From Elusimicrobiota bacterium (GTDB lineage Bacteria; Elusimicrobiota; Elusimicrobia; FEN-1173): DNA of 64,000 nucleotides. The notes beneath the pieces are model-generated. The model saw nothing but the letters and a program-made list of their open reading frames with translations, searched no databases and was not told where the DNA came from. Numbering within the stretch: position 1 is the first letter of the stretch; each line of letters opens with the position of its first letter. The stretch lies in contig JADJZR010000019.1 in assembly GCA_016715645.1 (NCBI GenBank), positions 4,003 to 68,002 on the forward strand, read 5' to 3'. The translations under genes were made by a program, and so were the position numbers. Positions 21,031 through 29,099 of this stretch are shown in pieces.

Positions 21031-22989
21031 CTAAGTTAGTAACGACGCCTCTCCACACCGCGCAATTTTTGATTTGATTTTTGGCATGAGCCGTTCGGTT
21101 TCCTCTTCGCCGATTTTGATGATGTCGGCGGCCCGATGGAATTCCGACCAAAAAAAGTCCGACAGGGGCGGCGCGATCACCACATCCGCCTGATGGGCGC
21201 CCACCTTGGCGATGCCGTATTGCATGGTGTAAAGCGTTTTGGCCATGACCCTGAAAATGTTGGGGCCGTGCAGAGGGTTAAACACCGACGGCTTGCGTGT
21301 TCGCCGACCCATCGAGCGTCTCTCGCCCGGAGCGGTGGTGATGTTGATCGACAACGTCACATCCGCTCCCATGGCCTCCACCACCGAGCTGGGAACCGGG
21401 TTCACCACCCCGCCGTCCACCAAATAGCGGCCCTGCCAAAAAAAAGGCTCGAAAAAAAACGGCAGTGAAATCGACGCCCGCACCGCCTCCGCCACGTTTC
21501 CATGACGCAACACCCGTTCGGCCCCGCTGTGAATGTCCGTGGCCACGCACGCAAAAGGGAGTTTCAACTGGTCAAACCCCGTGTCGCCCAGATTGGATTT
21601 TAAAAACCGCAACACGCCGTTACCCGCCAAGACGCCTTTCCAAGGGAGCGCCAAGTCCGCCATCGACCACAACCGTCGTTTGGTGATGCTGAGAGCGATT
21701 TCTTCCAGTTCGTCAACCGACTTGCCGGCCGCGTAAAAACTTCCTATCAACGCCCCCATGGACGTCCCCGCCAGCAGGTCCGGGTAAATGCCGTGGCGTT
21801 CGAGAGCTCGCAGAACCCCGATGACCGAGTACCCCAAGGCCGCTCCCGCGCCCATGGCCAACCCGATGCGCATTCCCACCAGGTGCCGGGCCATCCGATC
21901 CATGGATTGGCGAATCGGTCCTTCGTCGGCGGAAAGACCGAGGCCGGCGGAATCCGACTCGGCCCCGCGTTGCCAGGCAATATAAAATCGACCCGGCCGA
22001 TTGCGTTTTTGAGGGGAGGATCCTAACAGTTCCACCAAATCCAATCGCGGCGGCGCGACCGCCGCTTCCATGTCCCGCCACAGGGGACCGCCCTTTTCGG
22101 CGGCTTCGTGTCGGACGTAGAGAACCCGATCGGCTTCGTCCCACAAAGCCCGGGCGGCTCGGGATGGACGGCCTGGAAACGAAATGAAAATATGGTTCCA
22201 CTCTTGTCGGGCGGTGGACACCAGCGGGTAAAGACCTCCGAACAGCGGGCCCGACAAAAGCGTTTGCGAAACGCACCGGATCTCCGGGCCGCCGGGATGG
22301 GTATAGACCAAGGACCGGAGCCCTTCGATGGTTTGGAAATCTTGAAGATCCATGTGCGGCGGTATCCCCCGGGCCGAGCGGGTGAGACGGGCGACCAAGG
22401 GCTGTTCACTTTCTTCCACCACTTCCACCAACAAGACGCGAAATCGTGTTTGACGCAAGGCCGATGAGGCCAACTGGAACACAAACTTAGCCCGGTCCGG
22501 CCCGGGAAGGGCGCCCATCACCACATGGGTTTTTCCAAGGATCCTTGCCGCGGGCGGGTGTTGGTTGGTTTCCATCAGGCGTTTGGCGAAATAGCGTGAG
22601 AGAGCGAGGGCCAGGCGGGGATGTTGCAACAGCACAACGTCGAAGTCCGCCCGGGCTAATTCAAGAACAAGGGTGGGTTGAAGGGCCACGGCGGTTCCCG
22701 ATCGCGATTCGCCGCCGAGCAGGGCCATTTCGCCCAGCAGATCGCCCCGGCGGCCCAGGGTGGCGAGGATGTGTACCTTCCCGTTTTGTTGTTGAACCAC
22801 TTTCACCTGGCCGGAAATCAGCACATGGAGAGCGTCGCCTGGTTCGCCCTGTTGGAAAAGCGTCGTTCCGACAGTCAGGCGGCGAAAGCGCAGAAGGGGA
22901 GTAAACAGGTTTCTGTCCTCTTCTCGAAGTTCCGAGAAGAAGGGGATTTTTTCCGCCAAGGATGTCCAATCAGCCGATCCGTTAGTCAT
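21031..22989 (-). CDS. Cyclic-nucleotide-binding-like domain fused to patatin-like phospholipase
   Basis: A 652-aa protein. Residues ~13-140 form a CNB/Crp-like sensor (FQQGEPGDALHVLISGQVKVV, GDLLGEMALLGGESRSGTA). Residues ~150-340 are a linker region with a weak alpha/beta look. The patatin hydrolase starts near 374, with a glycine-rich oxyanion stretch, nucleophile motif GTSMG (Ser410) and a DGG motif further on, giving the Ser-Asp dyad. The order matches bacterial neuropathy-target-esterase-like lipases. The start overlaps the end of the 165-aa pseudopilin gene (ATGACTAA), so it belongs to that operon. Whether it hydrolyses phospholipid, and whether a nucleotide controls it, are inferences. 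Confidence 0.87.
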   Translation of the reverse strand: MTNGSADWTSLAEKIPFFSELREEDRNLFTPLLRFRRLTVGTTLFQQGEPGDALHVLISGQVKVVQQQNGKVHILATLGRRGDLLGEMALLGGESRSGTAVALQPTLVLELARADFDVVLLQHPRLALALSRYFAKRLMETNQHPPAARILGKTHVVMGALPGPDRAKFVFQLASSALRQTRFRVLLVEVVEESEQPLVARLTRSARGIPPHMDLQDFQTIEGLRSLVYTHPGGPEIRCVSQTLLSGPLFGGLYPLVSTARQEWNHIFISFPGRPSRAARALWDEADRVLYVRHEAAEKGGPLWRDMEAAVAPPRLDLVELLGSSPQKRNRPGRFYIAWQRGAESDSAGLGLSADEGPIRQSMDRMARHLVGMRIGLAMGAGAALGYSVIGVLRALERHGIYPDLLAGTSMGALIGSFYAAGKSVDELEEIALSITKRRLWSMADLALPWKGVLAGNGVLRFLKSNLGDTGFDQLKLPFACVATDIHSGAERVLRHGNVAEAVRASISLPFFFEPFFWQGRYLVDGGVVNPVPSSVVEAMGADVTLSINITTAPGERRSMGRRTRKPSVFNPLHGPNIFRVMAKTLYTMQYGIAKVGAHQADVVIAPPLSDFFWSEFHRAADIIKIGEEETERLMPKIKSKIARCGEASLLT

Positions 22990-23479
22990 TCAACAGTCGA
23001 ATGGACTCGCCGCCCACCTGAAGGGCGTAGGTCCCTTTGCTTCCCGCGGACTTTTCCATGGAGAGCAGGACCGATATCAATTTTGGATCGTCTGTCATGG
23101 GGTAAGAGAATATCAGAGAATGAAGATTTTTTGCAAAAATGGTGGATTGGCCGTTTTTGCTCATGTTGAGGTTCCGTCCGTCTTGCCAAAAGACCATGTT
23201 TTCCCCCGAAATAGTCGCAAAGCTTATTTTGCTGTAGGGGGGCTGGGAAGCGTTTTCTCGCGATAGAACAACCGAGGTGGATTTGGCTTGGCGGATCTCG
23301 CGGATCAGGAGGTTCATGTTGTTGCGGAGGTCCCGCTGGGTTTCAATTTTTGCGATTGAAACCCGGAAAAACTGGTCCATTTTGATCATCAGGCTCGCGC
23401 CCAAGGACAGGATAACCGCCACGATCGCCGAGACGACGAGAAGTTCAACTAAGGTGTAACCGCGGTCTTTTTTCACCAT
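22982..23479 (-). CDS. Type IV pilin-like / pseudopilin (165 aa)
   Basis: A short basic leader MVKKDRG is followed by the prepilin motif YTLVELLVVSAIVAVILSL. Glutamate is at position +5 after the peptidase-cleaved glycine, then comes a hydrophobic helix. The remaining ~130 residues are a small variable head domain (DLRNNMNLLIREIRQAKST) like minor pseudopilins of the GspJ/PilW kind. The gene overlaps its neighbours on both sides by 7-8 nt, so the three minus-strand genes form one operon. Confidence 0.85.
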   Translation of the reverse strand: MVKKDRGYTLVELLVVSAIVAVILSLGASLMIKMDQFFRVSIAKIETQRDLRNNMNLLIREIRQAKSTSVVLSRENASQPPYSKISFATISGENMVFWQDGRNLNMSKNGQSTIFAKNLHSLIFSYPMTDDPKLISVLLSMEKSAGSKGTYALQVGGESIRLLND

Positions 23480-26025
23480 GCGAGATCGACGGTTGTTTTC
23501 TGTCTTGGATTAACGACGACATTCGCGACGTCTTTTCGCGAGACCGCGGGGGTGTCGCCGTTAAACGAGGTGAACCACCCGGTGACGGTGTAGGTGCCGC
23601 TCCTTAAATTAAAAGCGTATGTCCCATCCGCCCGCGAGGAGCCGGCGTAATAAAGGTTTCCGGCCCCGCGCAGGGTTGAGTCGATGTCCGGGGGCAAGGC
23701 CGGCACGGCGCTGGTGCTGGCCATGACCAAAACGCCCGTGTTGATGGATTTTCCCAGGGAGGTGACCTTTCCTCCCAGACTGCCATAGGCGGAGGTCACG
23801 GTGTAGGTGGCCGAAAAAACAGTGACTCCCCCCGGTACACTCGGGACAAAGACGTTGGGGGTGGCGGGGGAAACCGTTTCGCCGTAATCGGTCGCCGGTT
23901 GAACATTGTAGTATCCAACAGGGACCTGCACGAGGAAATAACCGTTGGCGTCCGAGGTCGTGTTGTCCATGACCATCCCGGTGGCGTTGTTGGTCACCTC
24001 AATGGAGACGTTGGGAAGCGGCGTGGCACCGTCCAGGGTCACGAGCCCCTGAATTTTGCCCCCTGGGTTGAGGGAGAGGACGACGTTCGAAAGAACCTGC
24101 CCGAGAGTGATCGTGACGGATTGGGACGTCTCGGTGTAGGTGGGGTGGATGCTCCCCGGGTTGGCGGTGAGGATTTTTGTTCCCGCGGTCAATGGGATAT
24201 CAAAATATCCCGTGACGTCTGTGCCCGCCGGGCCCGGGGTCAGCGTGATCCCGTCGATCCCCCCGTTGGTGGACGCGTCCAACACCCATCCGCTCACGAA
24301 CCCGTAGAGCGATGGGGTGTTCATCACGATGTTCGTGGTCACGGGCACGCCGGCCGCCACCGTGACGTTGACGTTTCCGTAATAGCTCCCTGACGAGGCG
24401 CTCACGGTCCAGGTGCCGGTGGCCACGGCGGGGAGAGTGAAACGGGCTTCCGGAGGCGACCAGGCCCCCGACGACGCGGTGACGAGGGCGGACATCCCGT
24501 CGTTGGCGAACACCCGCGCCCCGAACGACGGAACCCCCGACACCACCGGAAGCGGCGCCGAAGCCGTGGTCCGGGGCACGGGGTAGGTGATTCCAGAGTC
24601 CACCGCCCAATCCAGCGCGTTGTTCCCGCCGTCGTAGGCGGGTCCCAGAACGGATGAACCACCGGCGGGCGAGCTCTTACGAAAGTACACTTCATCCTGT
24701 TCCATTCCGTTTGCGTCCGGCAGAGGGGCTGATTCGCAAGAAGCCGGGGTCTCTCCGTTTCCTTCCCAGCCCACTTTGTCAAGGACAACGGCCGGAGCCA
24801 GTTTTTGGAGGGAAAGAACACCGAACCCACTGTTAGGGTCTGCCCCGTTATAGTCACCGATAACGTCAAACTTACTTAAACCGGAGTTGAAGTATGGAAA
24901 GTTGGTGTCGTTGGGCCCGCCGATGGCATTTTCCCAAACGGCATCGGCGTTAACAATGGTGCCCCCGATATTTAAACTGGGGTGGCTAGCGAACAGATAG
25001 AAGCCCCCTGGAGAAATGGCGTTTCCCCCAACCCCGTAATTGAGATTGATGGGCACAGAAGCAGGGTCCAGGGGTGCGCTTCGCTGAAAAGCGAGCCCGA
25101 TTTGTCCGTCCACGGTCCAGGTCCACGTCGTCGGATTGTGGATTTCCACGTATTCCAACCAATTGACGGCACCGAAATCCAAGACGTCCGCACAAATTCG
25201 GCTGATCACCAAGTGGTCATTGTGCCAGACGGATCCGGTGACCGGGGCGGAAGATTTGGGGGTGAGAAACATGTTCACCGTAACTTGGGAGGTGGTGCTG
25301 GTGATCACCTGGCCGGGCACAGTGATGGGAAAATAGCGGTTGAGGGAGGCCCGCAGGGTGTAGGTTCCCGCGGGAGCCCCGATTCTGTATCCGGTCGCGG
25401 TGGTCAACGTGGCGAGCGAGGGAATCTCCGACAACGACACCGCGACGCCCGAAAGGTTGGCATTGGTGACAGCGTGTCGCACGTTACCGACGAAATCCCC
25501 ACTGGCCGCCAACCGATCGGGATTTTCCAGCAGGTTGGATATTCGAATCCGCTTTAATTTGCCTCGTTCCCGCCACACAACGTTCAACGTGATCCGCTTG
25601 ATGCCCGTGTCCGGGAAGTTCCAGGTTTTGACTTCAAGCACATCGGTCGACGCGTTTTTCAGCACCCGTTCCACCTGGGTGTAGGCGGTGAACGAAATGC
25701 CGTTGACGACGGCGGCCGTGGGGGGATAATTGGTGGTGTCGCTGTAAACGTAGGGAGAGAACACTCCCGATCCCATGCCCGTGGGGGTGACGGTGGTGCT
25801 GGAGACGCGCAAACGATAGTAAGGGGTGCTTTTCAACGACTGCATTTTCTCGTTGGCGTATTGGCTGGCCAGGGATTTAAATCGGTTCATGACGATCCCG
25901 CGGCTGATGCCGGAAAATCCTTGAATGACGGTCAACGCCACCAGGGAAGCGATGACGCTCATCACCATCAATTCAACGAGAGTCACGCCGAGGTTAAATC
26001 CGGTGCCGAGTCGGTTGGTTTTCAT
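23473..26025 (-). CDS. 850-aa pseudopilin with lamin-tail-like and carboxypeptidase-regulatory-like domains
   Basis: The N-terminus has a prepilin signal: leader ending in G, then VTLVELMVMSVIASLVALTV with Glu at +5. After a pilin-like stem (to ~170) comes a carboxypeptidase-regulatory-like beta domain (~175-260). Next is a lamin-tail-domain-like region (~268-430; LVISRICADVLDFGAVNWLEYVEIHNPTT). Several further Ig-like or carboxypeptidase-regulatory modules run to the end (GLVTLDGATPLPNVSIEVTN, GTYAFNLRSGTYTVTGWF). Typical pseudopilins are 120-300 aa, so this is a modular adhesin or tip protein on a pilin stalk, by inference. A strong GGAGGGAGGA ribosome site precedes ATG 26025, and a promoter lies at 26049-26077. 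Confidence 0.85.
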   Translation of the reverse strand: MKTNRLGTGFNLGVTLVELMVMSVIASLVALTVIQGFSGISRGIVMNRFKSLASQYANEKMQSLKSTPYYRLRVSSTTVTPTGMGSGVFSPYVYSDTTNYPPTAAVVNGISFTAYTQVERVLKNASTDVLEVKTWNFPDTGIKRITLNVVWRERGKLKRIRISNLLENPDRLAASGDFVGNVRHAVTNANLSGVAVSLSEIPSLATLTTATGYRIGAPAGTYTLRASLNRYFPITVPGQVITSTTSQVTVNMFLTPKSSAPVTGSVWHNDHLVISRICADVLDFGAVNWLEYVEIHNPTTWTWTVDGQIGLAFQRSAPLDPASVPINLNYGVGGNAISPGGFYLFASHPSLNIGGTIVNADAVWENAIGGPNDTNFPYFNSGLSKFDVIGDYNGADPNSGFGVLSLQKLAPAVVLDKVGWEGNGETPASCESAPLPDANGMEQDEVYFRKSSPAGGSSVLGPAYDGGNNALDWAVDSGITYPVPRTTASAPLPVVSGVPSFGARVFANDGMSALVTASSGAWSPPEARFTLPAVATGTWTVSASSGSYYGNVNVTVAAGVPVTTNIVMNTPSLYGFVSGWVLDASTNGGIDGITLTPGPAGTDVTGYFDIPLTAGTKILTANPGSIHPTYTETSQSVTITLGQVLSNVVLSLNPGGKIQGLVTLDGATPLPNVSIEVTNNATGMVMDNTTSDANGYFLVQVPVGYYNVQPATDYGETVSPATPNVFVPSVPGGVTVFSATYTVTSAYGSLGGKVTSLGKSINTGVLVMASTSAVPALPPDIDSTLRGAGNLYYAGSSRADGTYAFNLRSGTYTVTGWFTSFNGDTPAVSRKDVANVVVNPRQKTTVDLAW

Positions 26026-26048
26026 GGGCCATTCCTCCCTCCAGGATC

Positions 26049-26077
26049 AGTATGACCCCGGAACAGGAAAATTTCAA
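26049..26077 (-). promoter_or_regulatory. Promoter of the pseudopilin-patatin operon
   Basis: On the minus strand TTGAAA (26077-26072) and CATACT (26054-26049) are 17 nt apart, with the GGAGGGAGGA ribosome site downstream. MITE copy B was inserted directly upstream of the -35 box. Confidence 0.6.
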
Positions 26078-26086
26078 TGGTTTTAT

Positions 26087-26317
26087 GTAACTACTCAGGA
26101 CACTTTTCGTCTCCGACGAAAAAGAAAGCCTATCCTTCTCCTCTTGGGAGAAGGCCCTTCGGGCCCAGGGCCTATTCGGCCCGTTGCCATCGTGTGCCAC
26201 TGGCACACGCAACCCCCGTAGGGGCGGATGAGGGAGTGGCATTCTCAATCGACGGTAAGACATTCCCCTCACCCTGCCCTCTCCCAAGAGGAGAGGGAAA
26301 GACACCTGAGTAGTTGC
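26087..26317. mobile_element. MITE copy B (long form)
   Basis: The left end is GTAACTACTCAGG and the right end CCTGAGTAGTTGC. Flanking 8-mers GGTTTTAT and GGTTTTTT match at 7 of 8. At 231 nt it holds both family palindromes twice, plus an extra arm shared with copy D containing GTGTGCC...GGCACAC. It separates two divergent promoters of pilin-like genes. Confidence 0.85.
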
Positions 26318-26342
26318 GGTTTTTTGAGGAAGAGGAGGGGGG

Positions 26343-26371
26343 TTGAAAAATTTCGGTTCTGGGGGTATGCT
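26343..26371 (+). promoter_or_regulatory. Promoter of the GspK/PilX-like gene
   Basis: TTGAAA at 26343-26348 and TATGCT at 26366-26371 are 17 nt apart. The predicted start of transcription coincides with the ATG at 26378, so the message may be leaderless. Confidence 0.6.
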
Positions 26372-26377
26372 AAACCT

Positions 26378-27742
26378 ATGCGAAAGAACGCGGGCAATAT
26401 GCTGGCTGTTTTTCTGGGGATCCTCGTCTTGGCCACGGTATTTCTTCCCCTGGTGATTCAGCTTCTCCAGACGGAATCCAACCAGTCGGTGAATTATCAA
26501 AAATCCACCTTGGCGTTCCAGCTGGCGGAAGCCGCTGTGGCTAAGGGCGTCGCGAAACTGACCGAAACCCGAAAAAACTGGACGGACGCGGCGGCCGGAA
26601 TCCCCATCACGCGGTTCAACAATGACACGGCGTTCACTGACGTGGCCGGCGGCACCTATAAGGTGCAATTTTTACGGGGCGCCGTGGCAGGGACGGTTCT
26701 CATCATTGGAAAGGGCAGGGACACGTCCACGAAAGAGGTGCGCGTGATCGAGGCGGAGTATTCCAGCGTGGATCCCGACACGACCGCCCTTATTTTAAAC
26801 GCGGGGATGTCTGTTGGAAATCCAAGACTCGAAGTCCATTGGGGGTCGATCAAGAGTTATGGGAATTGCAGTTATGGGGTGTTACACCCGTACCCGAGAA
26901 TTTTCAGTTCGGGCCAGACGTTCCGTGACACCAATTCGGCCCCGCCGAACACAAACAATGTGGACCATTGGTCGTTTCAAAGCGACCTAGGGCTTCCCCC
27001 TGTGCCGGATTTTGCCTATTACAAGCAGAAAGCCATGAATTCCGTTGTTCCTGACGTCTCGCCCAACGGGAAGATCCTTCGCTTTGACGGGACACCGCCC
27101 ATCCGAAATCCGGCGAATTCCGGCTATTTTCAGTCTTCTCTCAATGTGGGAAATTCCGTCACTTTCGATAAAAATGCGATCTTACCGGACGGGATGGGAA
27201 ACCAGTATGAGTTTCGCAGTTCAACGTCTGTTTTGTATTTTGACATCAAAGCGGCCGATTTTTCCAGCGTGAGCATTAAGCGAGCTTTTCTCGAGGTGGA
27301 AGCGGTGATTGTTGACGCCGATTCCCCCGGAGGCGGCTCCCTAGTGAATTCTGTGGTACCTTTTAATGTTTTTGCCGCCACGATTCCCGTGGCGGCCCCC
27401 CTTGATTATAAAGGGACCAAACAGATCACTTATTGTGACGGATCAACGAAATCTGGTCAGGATATTTGGAACTGGAAGTTTTCAGCGACCTATGCCCAGC
27501 CCAACCATTGTTGTACGAATATCAATAATGTTCAAATTCATGGCTATTACTACAGTCATCGTGTTGGCTGGGGCCTCGGGACAGTCGTCGGGGTGGTCCA
27601 CGTGGGGCAGGCGAACCCTACTTTTTCAACGGTATTAACCGAAAGTCAGATCTATTATGATCCCAACGTGTTCGCCAATGTGGTGTGGAGCCGAATCCCC
27701 ATTTACCGGATCTCTTGGAAAGAATCGACCCGCTCTTGGTAA
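26378..27742 (+). CDS. GspK/PilX-like pilus assembly protein (454 aa)
   Basis: MRKNAGNMLAVFLGILVLATVFLPLVI is a short basic leader and a single hydrophobic helix. It is followed by AFQLAEAAVAKGVAKL, the small-residue and LAEA pattern typical of PilX/GspK N-termini. Glutamate at +5 is absent, as in GspK-type tip pseudopilins. The ~380-residue exposed part is beta-rich and unrecognised. I chose ATG 26378 because upstream codons in the frame come from MITE copy B and a -10 box lies 7 nt before it. Its divergent position opposite the pseudopilin operon suggests one shared secretion or pilus-like complex. Confidence 0.75.
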   Translation: MRKNAGNMLAVFLGILVLATVFLPLVIQLLQTESNQSVNYQKSTLAFQLAEAAVAKGVAKLTETRKNWTDAAAGIPITRFNNDTAFTDVAGGTYKVQFLRGAVAGTVLIIGKGRDTSTKEVRVIEAEYSSVDPDTTALILNAGMSVGNPRLEVHWGSIKSYGNCSYGVLHPYPRIFSSGQTFRDTNSAPPNTNNVDHWSFQSDLGLPPVPDFAYYKQKAMNSVVPDVSPNGKILRFDGTPPIRNPANSGYFQSSLNVGNSVTFDKNAILPDGMGNQYEFRSSTSVLYFDIKAADFSSVSIKRAFLEVEAVIVDADSPGGGSLVNSVVPFNVFAATIPVAAPLDYKGTKQITYCDGSTKSGQDIWNWKFSATYAQPNHCCTNINNVQIHGYYYSHRVGWGLGTVVGVVHVGQANPTFSTVLTESQIYYDPNVFANVVWSRIPIYRISWKESTRSW

Positions 27743-27812
27743 CAGGTTCTGATCGGGTCGGTGGAATACCCCATTAATTGGTACAATCCCCCTTGCTCAT
27801 AAAGCGAATTCC

Positions 27813-29099
27813 ATGACACGTTCCAGCGCTCCCCGGGGCACCCGGGATATTGTGGACCTTGATGTGCGCGCCTTCCGTCGGTTGGAGGAACGCGCGGGGG
27901 AGCGTTTTGCCGCTTATGGGTACGAGGAAATTCGGACGCCTTCCTTTGAAAACGCGGATCTCTTTTCCCGGGCCGTGGGCGATACCACCGATATCGTCGA
28001 AAAGGAGATGTATCTTTTTGAAGACCGGGGCGGGCGTCCCTTGGCCCTTCGGCCCGAAGGCACGGCGGGCGTGGTGCGGGCGTATTTGGAGCACGGATGG
28101 GACCAAACGTGTCCGACGAAAAAACTGTGGTACGGCGGTCCCATGTTCCGGGCCGAGCGGCCCCAGGCGGGACGCTATCGCGAATTTTGGCAGATCGGCG
28201 GGGAATGTTTTGGAAACCCGTCCCCCCAAGCCGACGCGGAAACGTTGTTGTTGGTTCGGGACATTTTGGCAACGGCGGGGTTGACGAACGGCGTGCGGTT
28301 TTTGGTTAATTCCATCGGTTGTTCTGTCTGTCGCCCTGTTTACCGAGACGTTTTGAAAAACTACTTGGAGGCGCGGAAGTCCGACCTTTGTGAAAACTGC
28401 GTTCGGCGAATAGACCGCAACCCCCTTCGCGCATTGGATTGCAAGGGGGACGGTCCCCGACTGGACGACGCGCCGCTGATGGCGGACCATTTGTGCGAGG
28501 CCTGCCGTCTTCATCGGGACGAGGCGTATTCCCTTCTCCAATCCGTTTCGTTTCCGTTCGAGGAAGCGCCCCGGTTGGTCCGAGGGTTGGACTATTACAC
28601 CCGGACCGTGTTTGAAGTGACCGCGCCGAGCCAAGGGTCCCAGGACTCGATCGGCGCCGGGGGCCGTTATGACGGACTGGTCAAACTGTTGGGCGGTCCA
28701 GAGACCCCCGCCGTCGGGTTTGCTCTGGGGATAGACCGGGTGGCCCGGGCTCTTCAGGCCCAGGGATTTACGCCCCCCGCTGTCCCGAAAATATTTGTCG
28801 CCCAAGCCGGCATCGGCACAACCCCCGTGGCATTCACCCTCGCTCAAAAGTTGAGGACTTTTGTGGAAGGGGGGCGAATGCCCCCCGTGGAGATGGGGGC
28901 ATCGACCAAAAGTCTGAAGGCCCAATTTCGCGCGGCGGATAGCTGGGGCGCGGATTGGCTGGTGTTGGTGGGCGAAGAAGAGCTTAAAAAAGGCAACGTC
29001 GTTCTTAAAGATTTGCGTCGCCATGCTCAGGAAGAAATTCCGTTGGCCCAGGTGGCGGATCGGTTGTTCAATCGCGTGTCCGTGGAGCCCAAGCTATGA
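27813..29099 (+). CDS. hisS: Histidyl-tRNA synthetase
   Basis: A 428-aa class II aminoacyl-tRNA synthetase that charges tRNA-His in the cytosol. Motifs: RGTRDIVD at the N-terminus, RPEGTAGVVRAYLEHG, motif 2 FRAERPQAGRYREFWQIGGE, the histidine motif GLDYYTRTVFE, GAGGRYDGLV, motif 3 GFALGIDRVAR, and a C-terminal anticodon-binding domain. Length is normal. No clear Shine-Dalgarno site precedes the ATG; a TACAAT -10-like box lies at 27782-27787. The stop overlaps the aspS start (ATGA), and the hisS-aspS pair is a common bacterial arrangement. Confidence 0.97.
   Translation: MTRSSAPRGTRDIVDLDVRAFRRLEERAGERFAAYGYEEIRTPSFENADLFSRAVGDTTDIVEKEMYLFEDRGGRPLALRPEGTAGVVRAYLEHGWDQTCPTKKLWYGGPMFRAERPQAGRYREFWQIGGECFGNPSPQADAETLLLVRDILATAGLTNGVRFLVNSIGCSVCRPVYRDVLKNYLEARKSDLCENCVRRIDRNPLRALDCKGDGPRLDDAPLMADHLCEACRLHRDEAYSLLQSVSFPFEEAPRLVRGLDYYTRTVFEVTAPSQGSQDSIGAGGRYDGLVKLLGGPETPAVGFALGIDRVARALQAQGFTPPAVPKIFVAQAGIGTTPVAFTLAQKLRTFVEGGRMPPVEMGASTKSLKAQFRAADSWGADWLVLVGEEELKKGNVVLKDLRRHAQEEIPLAQVADRLFNRVSVEPKL

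Noticed and set aside
27774..29024. 416-codon minus-strand frame opposite hisS, and other long antisense frames in the giant gene (for example 1078-2055)
   Set aside because: They mirror well-recognised coding genes in G+C-rich DNA, lack domains and ribosome sites, and change with the codon pattern of the sense gene.
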